Source of the DNA: Alphaproteobacteria bacterium
GTDB lineage: Bacteria; Pseudomonadota; Alphaproteobacteria; SHVW01
Length of the DNA: 38,213 bases
Assembly (NCBI GenBank): GCA_009694085.1
Contig: SHVW01000013.1
Span: forward strand, 1-38,213
Direction: 5' to 3'
This document shows positions 7,651 to 16,391 of this stretch, piece after piece (within the stretch, counting starts at the first letter, position 1; each line of letters opens with the position of its first letter). A program made the translations under genes and the position numbers. The notes beneath the pieces were generated by a model. The model worked only from the letters and a program-made list of their open reading frames with translations. It was not told the origin of the DNA and searched no databases.

Positions 7651-8193
7651 CTAACCGCGCGGCACATGCTTGTTCAATATCCGCTGCAACGTCCGCCGGT
7701 GCATGCGCAGCCGCCGCGCGGTTTCCGAGACGTTGCGCTCGCATTGCTCATAGACACGCTGAATATGCTCCCGGCGCACGCGGTCGGCCGACATTGGGTT
7801 TTCCGGCGGCGGCGGCAGGGCGTCGCCCCGGGCGAGCAGCGCGTTCTCGATGGCGTCGGCGTCGGCCGGCTTGGGCAGATAGTCCACTGCGCCCGCCTTG
7901 ACCGCGGCAACGGCGGTGGCGATGTTGCCATAGCCGGTCAGCATGACGATGCGCATGGCCGGCCGCGCCTGGCGCAACGCCGCCACCACGTCGAGCCCGC
8001 TGCCATCGGCCAAGCGCAGATCGACCACCGCGTAGTCCGGCGGCGCGCTTTTGGCGGCGGTCAGGCCGGCTGCCACGCTATCTGCCGTGTTGACCTGGAA
8101 GCCTCGTTTTTCCATGGCGGCGGCCAAGCGCTGAAGCAGGGGCAAATCGTCATCGACCAACAGCAGGCTGCGCGCGGTTGCGGTGTCGGTCAT
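7651..8193 (-). CDS. regA: Redox response regulator RegA/PrrA/ActR
   Basis: A 180-aa two-domain response regulator. The receiver domain carries the acidic pocket VDDD, phospho-acceptor Asp58 in YAVVDLRLADG, and Lys108 in YLPKP. A Pro-rich linker leads to a Fis-type HTH at about 150-176 with NVSETARRLRMHRRTLQRIL, nearly invariant in RegA/PrrA/ActR proteins. These regulators switch photosynthesis, respiration, nitrogen and carbon fixation genes with redox state. The ATG at 8193 overlaps the regB stop as ATGA, so an upstream in-frame extension is rejected. It converges with the exported-protein gene with only 7 bases between stops and no obvious terminator. Confidence 0.95.
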   Translation of the reverse strand: MTDTATARSLLLVDDDLPLLQRLAAAMEKRGFQVNTADSVAAGLTAAKSAPPDYAVVDLRLADGSGLDVVAALRQARPAMRIVMLTGYGNIATAVAAVKAGAVDYLPKPADADAIENALLARGDALPPPPENPMSADRVRREHIQRVYEQCERNVSETARRLRMHRRTLQRILNKHVPRG

Positions 8194-9578
8194 GGCGTTG
8201 TCCCCGATTGCGGCGTCGGCACGCGTCCATTGTCGCCCGTTCCGCGCACGATTTCCATGGCGTCGCGCGGCCAAGCGATGCGTACGCGTGTGCCGCCCAC
8301 TCTGCCCTCGGATAACTTATTGGCAAATTCGAGCGCGGCACCCGTACTTTCCAGTAGGGTTTTGGCGATAAAGATGCCGAGGCCCATATGGCCATCCCGG
8401 CCGGGCCGGCTGGAAACATAGGGCTCGCCTAGTTCTGCCAGCACGTCCGGCGGAAAGCCGGGCCCGTCATCGGCGATCGTCACCGCGACGTCGCGCAGAC
8501 CCCAGGCAACCACGACCTCGGCTTGGGCGGCGGCGAACTGAACCGCGTTCTGGATCAAGGTGCCGATCGCGTGGATCAGTTCGGGCCGGCGGCGCACCGT
8601 GGGTTCCGCCCAATCGGTCTCGTCGGCATCGGCGCCGTCGGGCGTCAGACAGCGCACGACCAAGGTTACGCCTTCGCGCTCATGAGGGGCGGCGGCATCT
8701 TCCACCAGCAGCGACAGCGGCATTTCGTCGAAGGACGCGCCGCCCTCCGCTTCGGGCCGCCGGGCGAGGCCGGCCAGAATGTCGCGGCAGCGCTCGCTCT
8801 GGCTCAACAGCAGCGCGACATCCTGGGCGATCGGACTATCCGCCGGCGTATCGCGCGCCAATTCCTTGGCGACCACGGCGATCGTGCTGAGTGGGCTGCC
8901 GAGCTCGTGGGCCGCGGCGGCGGCAAGCGCGCCGAGCGCCGACAGCCGATGCTCGCGCGCCAGCGTCATCTGGGTGGCGGCGAGCGCATCGGCCAGTTTG
9001 CGCGCTTCCTCCGCCACGCGCAGCGCATAGGCGCCGATGAACACGGTGGCGATGGTCAGCGCCGCCCAGATCGCCGTGACATAGATGCGCGGCAGGTCGA
9101 GCGGCGCGCCGCGCCAGGGCAGCGGCAAATGCCAGACCGCCAGCACGGCGAGACACAGCGCGGCAAACAGGCACAGCCCGATCGTGGTCTGACGCGACAG
9201 GATGGTGGCGGAGACGGCAACCGGCGCCAGGATCAGAATCGAAAACGGGTTTTGCAGCCCGCCCGTGAGAAACAGCAGCACGGCTAGCTGGAGCAGATCG
9301 TATCCCAGGAACAGCGCTGCCGCCCGGTCGCTGAGCCGCGCGCCCGCCGGCCCGCCCAACCCGGCCGCCACATTGACCAAGACGGACAACCCGACCACGG
9401 CGAGCGCCACATCGATCGGCAGCGCGAAGCCAAGCCCGACATGGACGACCAGAAGCGTTGTCGCCTGTCCCGCCAGCGCCACCCAGCGGATCAACACCAG
9501 GGTGCGCAGGCGAACGAGACCGCGCGTCGCCAACCAGTCGGCCTGAGTGCTACCGGCGGTTTGGGCGCGCGGGATCAC
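8190..9578 (-). CDS. regB: Redox sensor histidine kinase RegB/PrrB/ActS
   Basis: A 462-aa membrane sensor kinase. About six transmembrane helices occupy residues 25-190, with the RegB quinone-site loop GGLQNPF at 106-112. The H-box AAAHELGSPLSTI places the phospho-His at 224, and Cys264 sits in SERCRDIL, equivalent to the redox-active cysteine of RegB proteins. ATP-binding boxes follow: N-box LIQNAVQFA, G1 DDGPGFPP, G2 GHMGLGIFIAKTL. It senses the quinone pool and redox state, then phosphorylates RegA. Both sensing features are intact, so I expect a functional kinase. Confidence 0.95.
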   Translation of the reverse strand: MIPRAQTAGSTQADWLATRGLVRLRTLVLIRWVALAGQATTLLVVHVGLGFALPIDVALAVVGLSVLVNVAAGLGGPAGARLSDRAAALFLGYDLLQLAVLLFLTGGLQNPFSILILAPVAVSATILSRQTTIGLCLFAALCLAVLAVWHLPLPWRGAPLDLPRIYVTAIWAALTIATVFIGAYALRVAEEARKLADALAATQMTLAREHRLSALGALAAAAAHELGSPLSTIAVVAKELARDTPADSPIAQDVALLLSQSERCRDILAGLARRPEAEGGASFDEMPLSLLVEDAAAPHEREGVTLVVRCLTPDGADADETDWAEPTVRRRPELIHAIGTLIQNAVQFAAAQAEVVVAWGLRDVAVTIADDGPGFPPDVLAELGEPYVSSRPGRDGHMGLGIFIAKTLLESTGAALEFANKLSEGRVGGTRVRIAWPRDAMEIVRGTGDNGRVPTPQSGTTP

Positions 9579-9606
9579 GCCTGGGGTTTGGATGCGCGCC
9601 GCGCTG

Positions 9607-9849
9607 TCATTCCGCCGCGTCTGCCAGCCCGCGCCGGCCCTCGATAACGGCGCGGCCTTCGGGCGTCAGCGCGATCGTTTTGCGGTCGCCGCCCTCATAG
9701 CGCACCACCCCGCCAAGCATCGCATCTTCCCAGATGGTCAGGCGCGGACACGAAGTCCGCCAGGCTTCCATCACCTCGGCATAGCTGCGCGGGCCGGAGG
9801 CGACCCATTCGAGGAACTGGATCGTCAATGCATCGGCAGGGTTCGCCAT
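9607..9849 (-). CDS. Small hypothetical protein, 80 aa
   Basis: No named family is recognised. The ATG at 9849 has a GGAGAG ribosome site at the right distance and is preferred over an upstream in-frame ATG at 9885. The protein looks like a compact winged-helix: helices in LTIQFLEWVASGPRSYAEVM and EAWRTSCPRLTIWEDAM, then a hairpin-like VRYEGGDRKTIALTPEGRAVI. The last phrase resembles the wing of small DNA-binding or adaptor proteins. It has no signal peptide. It is divergent from the 2OG-dioxygenase fusion with a 12-bp palindrome between them, which would fit a local autoregulator, but that is inference. Confidence 0.7.
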   Translation of the reverse strand: MANPADALTIQFLEWVASGPRSYAEVMEAWRTSCPRLTIWEDAMLGGVVRYEGGDRKTIALTPEGRAVIEGRRGLADAAE

Positions 9850-9886
9850 GGCGTGCTCTCCAATCGGATCGGGCGATGGCAACATG

Positions 9887-9898
9887 ATAGCATGCTAT
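9887..9898. promoter_or_regulatory. Perfect 12-bp palindrome in divergent promoter region
   Basis: ATAGCATGCTAT is a perfect inverted repeat in the 88-base gap between the small minus-strand gene and the dioxygenase gene. It overlaps -10-like sequences on both strands (TATCAT reading minus, TATGTT reading plus). This position and symmetry suit a dimeric regulator's operator. Confidence 0.45.
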
Positions 9899-9937
9899 GT
9901 TGGCCATTATTCCAGCGATTGCGCCACGCCTAAGCCC

Positions 9938-10975
9938 ATGACCGACGCGACGCCCCCTCGCAACCGCACCGCCGCCCGACTGCTCGAGCCGGGCGGACGG
10001 TTCCCCAATTTTGCGCTCCGCCGGATCGGGCCGGATGGGCGGCCCGGCCAGGTCTTCGAGTATTATCGCGACGCCACCCACGGCCCCAGCGTGATCCTGC
10101 TGGGTAACCCCGACCCGGTGGTCTGGTCGGCCCTCGATAGCGCCTTCGCCGCCCATGGCGCTAATCTGATGGCGGTCGCGGAGGCTCCGGCGCAGCCGGC
10201 TGGCCTGCCCGCGCGCATGGTTATGATGGCCGATGGCGGGGCGGGGTTGCGCCTGCGTCTCGTCGACGGCGCCGGCTCGCCGGCCGAACCAACCATCGTG
10301 GTCCTCGACGCCAATCAGCGCATCCTGGCCCACCGCCACGGCCCCGACGGCGCGGCCCTGACAGCCTGGGCCTTGGCCCGGCTCGCCGAATTACCGCCGC
10401 CCGGTCCCGCCACCATCCGCGCCACCGCGCCGGTGCTGATGCTTGAGCGCGCGATCGAGCCCGATTTCTGCCGCCGCTTGATCGACATCTGGGCGGCCGA
10501 CCATGCGGAAGGCCGGGTCAGCGCCATCGTCGATGGCCAGCCGGCTTCGCTACGCTACGACACCATGAAACGGCGGCTCGACCATGAGGTGCCGCGCGCC
10601 TCCGCGCTCTATGACGAGATCACCGACCGCATCGCTCGCCGGGTGGCCGGCGAAATCCATAAATGCTTCCAGTATCCCAAGCTGCGCACGGGCCAATACT
10701 ACATCGCCTGCTACGATGCCGGGCGCGGCGACTATTTCCGCGCCCATCGCGACGACACCACCCCGCAGACCGCCAAGCGCCGCTTCGCGCTCACCGTCAA
10801 CCTCAACGACGATTACGAGGGCGGCGAGCTGGCCTTCCCCGAATTCGGTCCCATGGGTTATCGCACCGCCGTCGGCGGCGCTATTGCGTTCTCCTGCTCG
10901 CTGATGCACGAGGCGCGGCCGGTTACGGCGGGGCGGCGGTTTGCGCTGCTTGCGTTTTTGATCGATCCGGGATGA
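9938..10975 (+). CDS. Thioredoxin-fold / 2OG-Fe(II) dioxygenase (PKHD-type) fusion
   Basis: A 345-aa two-part protein. Residues 13-152 look like a peroxiredoxin/thioredoxin fold (PGGRFPNFALRRIG start, then SVILLGNPDPVVWSAL), but the place where peroxidatic or CxxC cysteines should be has none, so this half is probably not redox-active. Residues 160-345 form a prolyl-4-hydroxylase-like double-stranded beta-helix with the Fe(II) facial triad His270-x-Asp272 and His324, and Arg334 to bind 2-oxoglutarate. The dioxygenase half is intact and should hydroxylate a protein or small molecule; the substrate is unknown. The ATG at 9938 lacks a strong ribosome site, and an in-frame upstream extension is possible. 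Confidence 0.85.
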   Translation: MTDATPPRNRTAARLLEPGGRFPNFALRRIGPDGRPGQVFEYYRDATHGPSVILLGNPDPVVWSALDSAFAAHGANLMAVAEAPAQPAGLPARMVMMADGGAGLRLRLVDGAGSPAEPTIVVLDANQRILAHRHGPDGAALTAWALARLAELPPPGPATIRATAPVLMLERAIEPDFCRRLIDIWAADHAEGRVSAIVDGQPASLRYDTMKRRLDHEVPRASALYDEITDRIARRVAGEIHKCFQYPKLRTGQYYIACYDAGRGDYFRAHRDDTTPQTAKRRFALTVNLNDDYEGGELAFPEFGPMGYRTAVGGAIAFSCSLMHEARPVTAGRRFALLAFLIDPG

Positions 10976-11030
10976 ACTGCATGGGCGCCCGCGAAGGAAA
11001 ACGAGGAGCACTCCATGGTCGATTCGAATG

Positions 11031-11224
11031 TGCGCCAGTTGGCCGAACTGCCGGCCCAGTCGGCTGAGTTGGTGCCGATCGAGTTTCTGGTCCGGCACAT
11101 AGACAACGAGATAGCGGTCGAGCGCGTCGCGCAAGGCAGAGACTTCGCGGTTCGACGGCTCCGCCAGATTGATGCCGCGCATGACGGCGCCAAGCGCGCC
11201 GGTTACTGGAGAGATATCAGCCAT
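11031..11224 (-). pseudogene. TauD-family dioxygenase, 5' fragment only
   Basis: From an ATG at 11224, with an AGAGGG ribosome site, the minus strand encodes about 65 residues that match the start of TauD/TfdA taurine-type 2OG dioxygenases: SPVTGALGAVMRGINL, then LRDALDRYLVVYVPDQ, then LSRLGRQFGQL. Similarity then stops and the frame runs meaninglessly antisense through the upstream dioxygenase gene. The catalytic HxD and distal His are absent, so this is a truncated remnant. It fills most of the 350-base gap before gdhB; nothing else coding is seen there. Confidence 0.75.
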
Positions 11225-11325
11225 GGGCAACCCTCTGCGCGGGAACAGCCGAACCCTAGGACAAGACGACCCAAAGGCTTAATCTTTCTCGACATCGGAG
11301 CGACATAACGCGAGGGGGAAGCGCC

Positions 11326-14300
11326 ATGGCGGTCAAACCGGACGTGCTGAAGGCGGAGCTGGTCGACAAGCTCGCGGGCATGGCGAAACAGCGGCTGGGC
11401 GAGGCCAAGGGCGCGCAGGCCGAGGGCTTCATCAAGCGTTATTACAAAAACGTGGCGCCCGACGACATGAACGGCGTCGAGCCTGACGATCTGTTCGGCG
11501 CGGCCCTGTCGCTATGGAATTTTGGCGCCCAGCGCGCGGCCAAAACACCCAAAGTGCGCGCCTATAATCCACGGCTGGAGGAAAACGGCTGGCGCTCGGT
11601 CCACACGGTGATCGAGATCGTCAATGACGATATGCCGTTCCTGGTCGATTCCGTCACCGCCGAACTCAACCGCATGGATCCGACCGTCCATCTGGTCGTC
11701 CATCCCGTGGCTTATGTGAAGCGCGACGGCCAGGGCAAGCTGGTCAAGCCCTTGGAAAAGGGCGAGGCCGACGCCACGGCCGAATCCTACATGCATGTGG
11801 AGATTTCCGAGCAATCCTCGCCCGAGGCGCTGGACGGCATCGCCAAAGCCCTTCTGCGCGTGCTGGCCGACAATCGCGCCGCCGTGGAGGATTGGCGCGC
11901 CATGCGCAAGCGCATGGTCGATATCGTTGCTGCCATTCAAAAGGCACCGCCGCCGCTGCCCGGCGACGACGTGGCCGAGGCCTGCGAGTTCCTGCGCTGG
12001 GTCGAGGCCGAGCACTTCACCTTCCTCGGCTACCGCGAATTCGACTATGCCGGCACGGGCAAAGCGGCGCGCATGGCGGTGGTCGACAAATCCGGCCTGG
12101 GCATCCTGCGCGATCCCGAAACCCAGGTGTTCGAAGGACTGCGCGATATCGGCGCGCTCCCCGCCGATGTGCGCGATTTTCTGCACGAGCCGACCTTGCT
12201 GCTGATCATGAAGGCCGACCGCCAGGCTAGCGTGCACCGGCGCGTTCACATGGACAGCATCAGCATCAAGAAATTCGACGCCCAGGGCCGCGTCTCTGGC
12301 GAGCACCGCTTCGTCGGATTGTTCACCTCGGTCGCCTATAACCAGAGTCCCAAGCAGATTCCGTTACTGCGCCGGCGCGTCAGCCGCGCGGTCGAGCGTG
12401 CCGGCTTTACCCCGAGCAGCCATGACGGCAAGGCGATGGTCAACATTCTGGAGACCTTCCCGCGCGACGAGCTGTTCCAGATTTCCGACGACGAGCTGCT
12501 CGACGTGACCATGGGCATCCTGCATTTGCAGGAGCGCCAGCGCGTGGCCCTGTTCGTGCGGCGCGACCGGCTCGAACGCTTCGTGTCGAGCCTTGTCTAT
12601 GTGCCCCGCGACCATTTCAATACCGATCTCCGCCGGCGCATGCAGGCGATCCTGGAAACGGCCTTCAACGGCACGATCACCGCGTTCTACACCCAGCTCG
12701 CCGACAGCGTGCTGGCCCGGCTCCATTTCATCGTCAAGACCACGCGCGGCCAGATTCCCGATTACGACGTCAAGGAGATCGAGGCTCGCCTGATCGAAGC
12801 CGGTCGTTCCTGGACCGATCGGCTCCGCCAAGCGCTGATCGAAGGCAAGGGCGAGGAGCGCGGCTTGGCCCTGGCGCGCAAATACGGCGAGGCCTTTGCC
12901 GCCGCCTATCGCGAACATTTCAGCGCGGCGAGCGCGGTGTTCGATTTGGAGCGCATCGAGGAAGTACTCGCCACCGGCCGTGTCGGCCTCAATATCTATC
13001 ACCCGATCGAGGCGGCGGAATCCCAAGTCCACTTCAAGATTTTTCACACCGGCGCCCCGGTGCCGCTATCGAACGTGCTGCCCATGCTGGAGCATATGGG
13101 CCTGATGGTGGTCAGCGAGAATCCCTATCAGGTCTCGCCCAAGGGCGTGGAGCCGCAGATCTGGATTCACGATTTCGACATGGCGACCCGCTCGGGCCGC
13201 GAAGTCGACATCGCCAAATGCCGCGCCGTGTTCCACGAAGCCTTCGCCGCCGTGTGGAACGGTGAGATGGAAGACGACGGCTTCAACCGCCTGGTGCTGG
13301 CGGGCGGGCTGGCCTGGCGCGAGGTAACGATCCTGCGCGCTTACGCCAAATATTTGCGCCAGGCCGCGTTTACCTTCAGTCAGAGCTATATCGAGGACAC
13401 GCTGGCGAACCACGCCGGCATCGCGCGCCTGATCGTGCGCCTGTTCCTGACCCGCTTCGATCCGGCCAAGCAAGCCGACGCCGAAACCCAGACGCGCGGC
13501 ATCGCGGTAGAAATCGAACACGCGCTCGACGGCGTGACCAATCTGGACGAAGACCGCATCCTCCGGCGCTATCTGAACCTGGTGTCGTCGACGCTGCGTA
13601 CCAATTTCTTCCAGAAAGCGGCGAATGGCGGACCGAAATCCTACCTGTCCTTCAAGCTCGATAGCCGCAAGGTCGAGGAATTACCGCTACCGCGCCCGCT
13701 GGTCGAAGTGTTTGTTTACAGTCCGCGGGTCGAGGCGATCCATCTGCGCGGCGGCAAGGTGGCGCGCGGCGGCATCCGCTGGTCGGACCGGCGTGAGGAT
13801 TTCCGCACCGAGATTCTGGGCCTGATGAAGGCCCAGATGGTCAAGAACGCGGTCATCGTGCCCGTCGGCTCCAAGGGCGGTTTCGTGGTCAAGCGTCCGC
13901 CCGCCGAGGGCGGCCGCGAGGCTTATCTGGCCGAGGGCATCGAGTGCTACAAAACCCTGATGCGCGGCCTGCTCGACATCACCGATAACATCAAGTCGGG
14001 CGCCATCGTGCCGCCCAAGGACGTGGTGCGGCTGGATAAAGACGATCCCTATCTCGTGGTTGCCGCCGATAAAGGCACGGCCACCTTCTCCGACATCGCC
14101 AATTCCGTCTCGATCGAATACGGCCATTGGCTTGGCGACGCCTTCGCGTCCGGCGGTTCGGCCGGCTACGACCACAAGAAGATGGGCATCACGGCCAAGG
14201 GCGCCTGGGAATCGGTTAAGCGGCACTTCCGCGAAATCGGCGTCGACACCCAAAGTCAGGATTTCACCTGCGTCGGCGTCGGCGATATGGCGGGCGACGT

Positions 14301-16158
14301 GTTTGGCAACGGCATGTTGCTGTCCAAGCACATCAAGCTGGTCGCCGCCTTCAACCACATGCACATCTTCATCGATCCCAACCCCGACCCGGCCAAGACC
14401 TGGGCCGAGCGCAAGCGCATGTTCGACCTGCCGCGCTCGTCCTGGGCCGATTACGACGCCAAGCTGATCTCGGCTGGCGGCGGCCTATTCGAGCGCAAGG
14501 CCAAATCGATCAAGCTGTCACCCGAGGCGCGGGCCGCACTCGGCGTCGAACGCGATCAGATGACGCCGAACGAGCTGTTGACCGCCATCCTCAAGGCACC
14601 GGTCGACCTCATGTATTTCGGCGGCATCGGTTCCTATGTGAAGGCGTCGGACGAAAGCCATGCCGAATCCGGCGACCGCGCCAACGACGCTATCCGCATC
14701 AATGGCCGCGATCTCAAGGCCAAGGTGATGGGCGAAGGCGCCAATCTGGGCATGACCCAGCGCGGCCGCGTCGAATACGCCGGGAATGGCGGCCGGCTCA
14801 ACACCGATTTCATCGACAACTCCGCCGGCGTCGATTGCTCCGACCACGAGGTCAATATCAAGATCCTGATGAACGACGTGGTCGAGAGCGGCGATCTCAC
14901 GGTCAAGCAACGCGATGTCTTGCTGGCCGAGATGACCGACGAAGTCGCCGGCTTCGTGCTGCAAGACAACTATCTCCAATCCCAGGCCGTCAGCTTCGCT
15001 CAACATCAGGGCCCCGCCCTGCTCGACCAGCAGATCGCGCTGATGCGCGCGCTGGAAAAACAGGGACGCCTCGACCGCGCCATCGAGTTCCTCCCGCCGG
15101 ACGAGGTGTTGGCCGAGCGCCAGGCCGAGGGCAAGGGGCTGACCCGGCCGGAACTGGCCATCCTGCTGTCCTACAGCAAGATGACGCTGTACGACGATCT
15201 GCTGCCCTCCAGCCTGCCCGACGATCCCAAGCTGCTTGGCGACATCGCGCGCTATTTCCCCAAACGCCTGGGCAAACAGTTCCCCGACGCCATCCAACGC
15301 CATCGCCTGGGCCGCGAGATCGTGGCGACCTACATGACCAACAGCCTGGTCAACCGGGTCGGCGCCACCTTCGTCAACGTGATGACGGAAAAGACCGGCA
15401 TGGCCGCGCCCGACATCGCGCGCGCCTTTGCCATCAGCCGCGACGTGTTCCAACTGCGCAAGCTGTGGCGCGCGGTCGAGGCGTTGGACAACAAGGTGCC
15501 CGCCGCCCTTCAGAACGACATGCTCCGGGAAATGAGCGATCTGGTCGGCCGCGCCACACTGTGGTTCTTGCGCAACGGCAAGCAGGGCCTCGATATCGGC
15601 TCCCACATCCAGGAATTCCAGCCCGGGGTGGAGGAGCTGTTCGACTCGCTAGCCGACGCGCTGGTGCCCGAGGACCGCGCCGCGCTGGACGTGCGGGCAG
15701 CCGGGCTAGTCAAGCAAGGCGTGCCGGCGGAACTGGCCCGCCGGGTCGCCAGCCTGGACGTGTTGGTCGCCGCCTGCGACATCGTGCGCATCGGCCGGCA
15801 GAGCAATTTCGCACTGCTCGACGTGGCGCGCGTCTATTTCGCGTTGGGCGCGCATTTCGGTCTGGACTGGCTGCGCGGTGCCGCCGCGCGGGTCGTGCCG
15901 GAATCGCGCTGGGACCGTATGGCGGTTGGCGCCATTGTGGACGACCTGTTCGGCCACCAAGTCCAACTCACCCAGCGCGTGCTCGACCAGGCCAACGGCG
16001 CTTTGGGCGCCCCGGCGATCGAAAAATGGGTCGAGGGCCGCAAGGGCGCGGTCGACCGCACGACCCAGTTGGTTGCCGATCTCAAGAGCGCCGAGGGTAT
16101 CGAACTCGCCATGCTCGCGGTGGCCAACGGCCAGATGCGCGCCATGATGGGGGCGTGA
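11326..16158 (+). CDS. gdhB: NAD-specific glutamate dehydrogenase, large (180 kDa) class
   Basis: A 1,610-aa enzyme of the L-GDH180 class, which oxidatively deaminates glutamate to 2-oxoglutarate and ammonia with NAD+ and acts mainly in glutamate catabolism. The ~700-residue N-terminal regulatory part has ACT-like stretches (VNDDMPFLVDSVTAELNR). The catalytic half holds VARGGIRWSDRREDFRTEI, the substrate loop VPVGSKGGFVVKRP and KMGITAKGAWESVKRHF, then the NAD-binding region with VGVGDMAGDVFGNGML, followed by the family C-terminal domain. Length is normal and no lesion is visible. A GAGGGGG ribosome site precedes the ATG. It appears monocistronic: a decayed gene lies upstream and a perfect hairpin downstream. 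Confidence 0.97.
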   Translation: MAVKPDVLKAELVDKLAGMAKQRLGEAKGAQAEGFIKRYYKNVAPDDMNGVEPDDLFGAALSLWNFGAQRAAKTPKVRAYNPRLEENGWRSVHTVIEIVNDDMPFLVDSVTAELNRMDPTVHLVVHPVAYVKRDGQGKLVKPLEKGEADATAESYMHVEISEQSSPEALDGIAKALLRVLADNRAAVEDWRAMRKRMVDIVAAIQKAPPPLPGDDVAEACEFLRWVEAEHFTFLGYREFDYAGTGKAARMAVVDKSGLGILRDPETQVFEGLRDIGALPADVRDFLHEPTLLLIMKADRQASVHRRVHMDSISIKKFDAQGRVSGEHRFVGLFTSVAYNQSPKQIPLLRRRVSRAVERAGFTPSSHDGKAMVNILETFPRDELFQISDDELLDVTMGILHLQERQRVALFVRRDRLERFVSSLVYVPRDHFNTDLRRRMQAILETAFNGTITAFYTQLADSVLARLHFIVKTTRGQIPDYDVKEIEARLIEAGRSWTDRLRQALIEGKGEERGLALARKYGEAFAAAYREHFSAASAVFDLERIEEVLATGRVGLNIYHPIEAAESQVHFKIFHTGAPVPLSNVLPMLEHMGLMVVSENPYQVSPKGVEPQIWIHDFDMATRSGREVDIAKCRAVFHEAFAAVWNGEMEDDGFNRLVLAGGLAWREVTILRAYAKYLRQAAFTFSQSYIEDTLANHAGIARLIVRLFLTRFDPAKQADAETQTRGIAVEIEHALDGVTNLDEDRILRRYLNLVSSTLRTNFFQKAANGGPKSYLSFKLDSRKVEELPLPRPLVEVFVYSPRVEAIHLRGGKVARGGIRWSDRREDFRTEILGLMKAQMVKNAVIVPVGSKGGFVVKRPPAEGGREAYLAEGIECYKTLMRGLLDITDNIKSGAIVPPKDVVRLDKDDPYLVVAADKGTATFSDIANSVSIEYGHWLGDAFASGGSAGYDHKKMGITAKGAWESVKRHFREIGVDTQSQDFTCVGVGDMAGDVFGNGMLLSKHIKLVAAFNHMHIFIDPNPDPAKTWAERKRMFDLPRSSWADYDAKLISAGGGLFERKAKSIKLSPEARAALGVERDQMTPNELLTAILKAPVDLMYFGGIGSYVKASDESHAESGDRANDAIRINGRDLKAKVMGEGANLGMTQRGRVEYAGNGGRLNTDFIDNSAGVDCSDHEVNIKILMNDVVESGDLTVKQRDVLLAEMTDEVAGFVLQDNYLQSQAVSFAQHQGPALLDQQIALMRALEKQGRLDRAIEFLPPDEVLAERQAEGKGLTRPELAILLSYSKMTLYDDLLPSSLPDDPKLLGDIARYFPKRLGKQFPDAIQRHRLGREIVATYMTNSLVNRVGATFVNVMTEKTGMAAPDIARAFAISRDVFQLRKLWRAVEALDNKVPAALQNDMLREMSDLVGRATLWFLRNGKQGLDIGSHIQEFQPGVEELFDSLADALVPEDRAALDVRAAGLVKQGVPAELARRVASLDVLVAACDIVRIGRQSNFALLDVARVYFALGAHFGLDWLRGAAARVVPESRWDRMAVGAIVDDLFGHQVQLTQRVLDQANGALGAPAIEKWVEGRKGAVDRTTQLVADLKSAEGIELAMLAVANGQMRAMMGA

Positions 16159-16170
16159 ATCCCGGGGCCC

Positions 16171-16199
16171 TCCCCCGGATCGGAGTCCGATCCGGGGGA
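16171..16199 (+). terminator. Perfect hairpin after gdhB
   Basis: A 13-bp perfect stem (16171-16183 with 16187-16199) and a 3-base loop start 12 bases after the gdhB stop. No T-tract follows, so it may terminate weakly, act in both directions, or protect the mRNA 3' end. Confidence 0.6.
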
Positions 16200-16317
16200 A
16201 GTCGACTGGGAAAAGCCGGCATCCCGCCCTCGAAACGGCGGCAATTCCTGCCCACCTCTCGGCCGGGACCGTCAGTTTAATCTATTGAGTTTAAATACAT
16301 TATTTGGCAGATAGCGT

Positions 16318-16333
16318 CGGCACGGCACTTGCT
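16318..16333 (+). promoter_or_regulatory. Sigma-54 (-24/-12) promoter
   Basis: GGCACG and TTGCT are separated by four bases, so the invariant GG (16319-16320) and GC (16331-16332) lie exactly 10 bases apart, as RpoN promoters require. Only the first base of the extended consensus differs. An AT-rich stretch (about 16274-16305) just upstream is suitable for DNA bending. The site is about 60 bases before the ATG of the unknown gene at 16392. Confidence 0.65.
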
Positions 16334-16391
16334 TTCCCTAATCCTCCGAGGGCGCCTATTGCGTCTTCAGGGGAATTCGAGGGAGTTGTTC

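Noticed and set aside
10550-11230. 226-aa minus-strand frame as a complete gene
   Set aside because: Only its first ~65 codons are TauD-like; the remainder is antisense of the dioxygenase fusion gene.
11512-15606. Several long minus-strand frames inside gdhB
   Set aside because: Typical high-GC antisense frames, His/Asp/Gly/Ala-rich, opposite a clearly intact gene.
14835-16280. 481-aa plus-strand frame over the 3' third of gdhB and beyond
   Set aside because: Out-of-frame shadow, Arg/Pro/Gly-rich; gdhB itself is intact to its stop at 16158.
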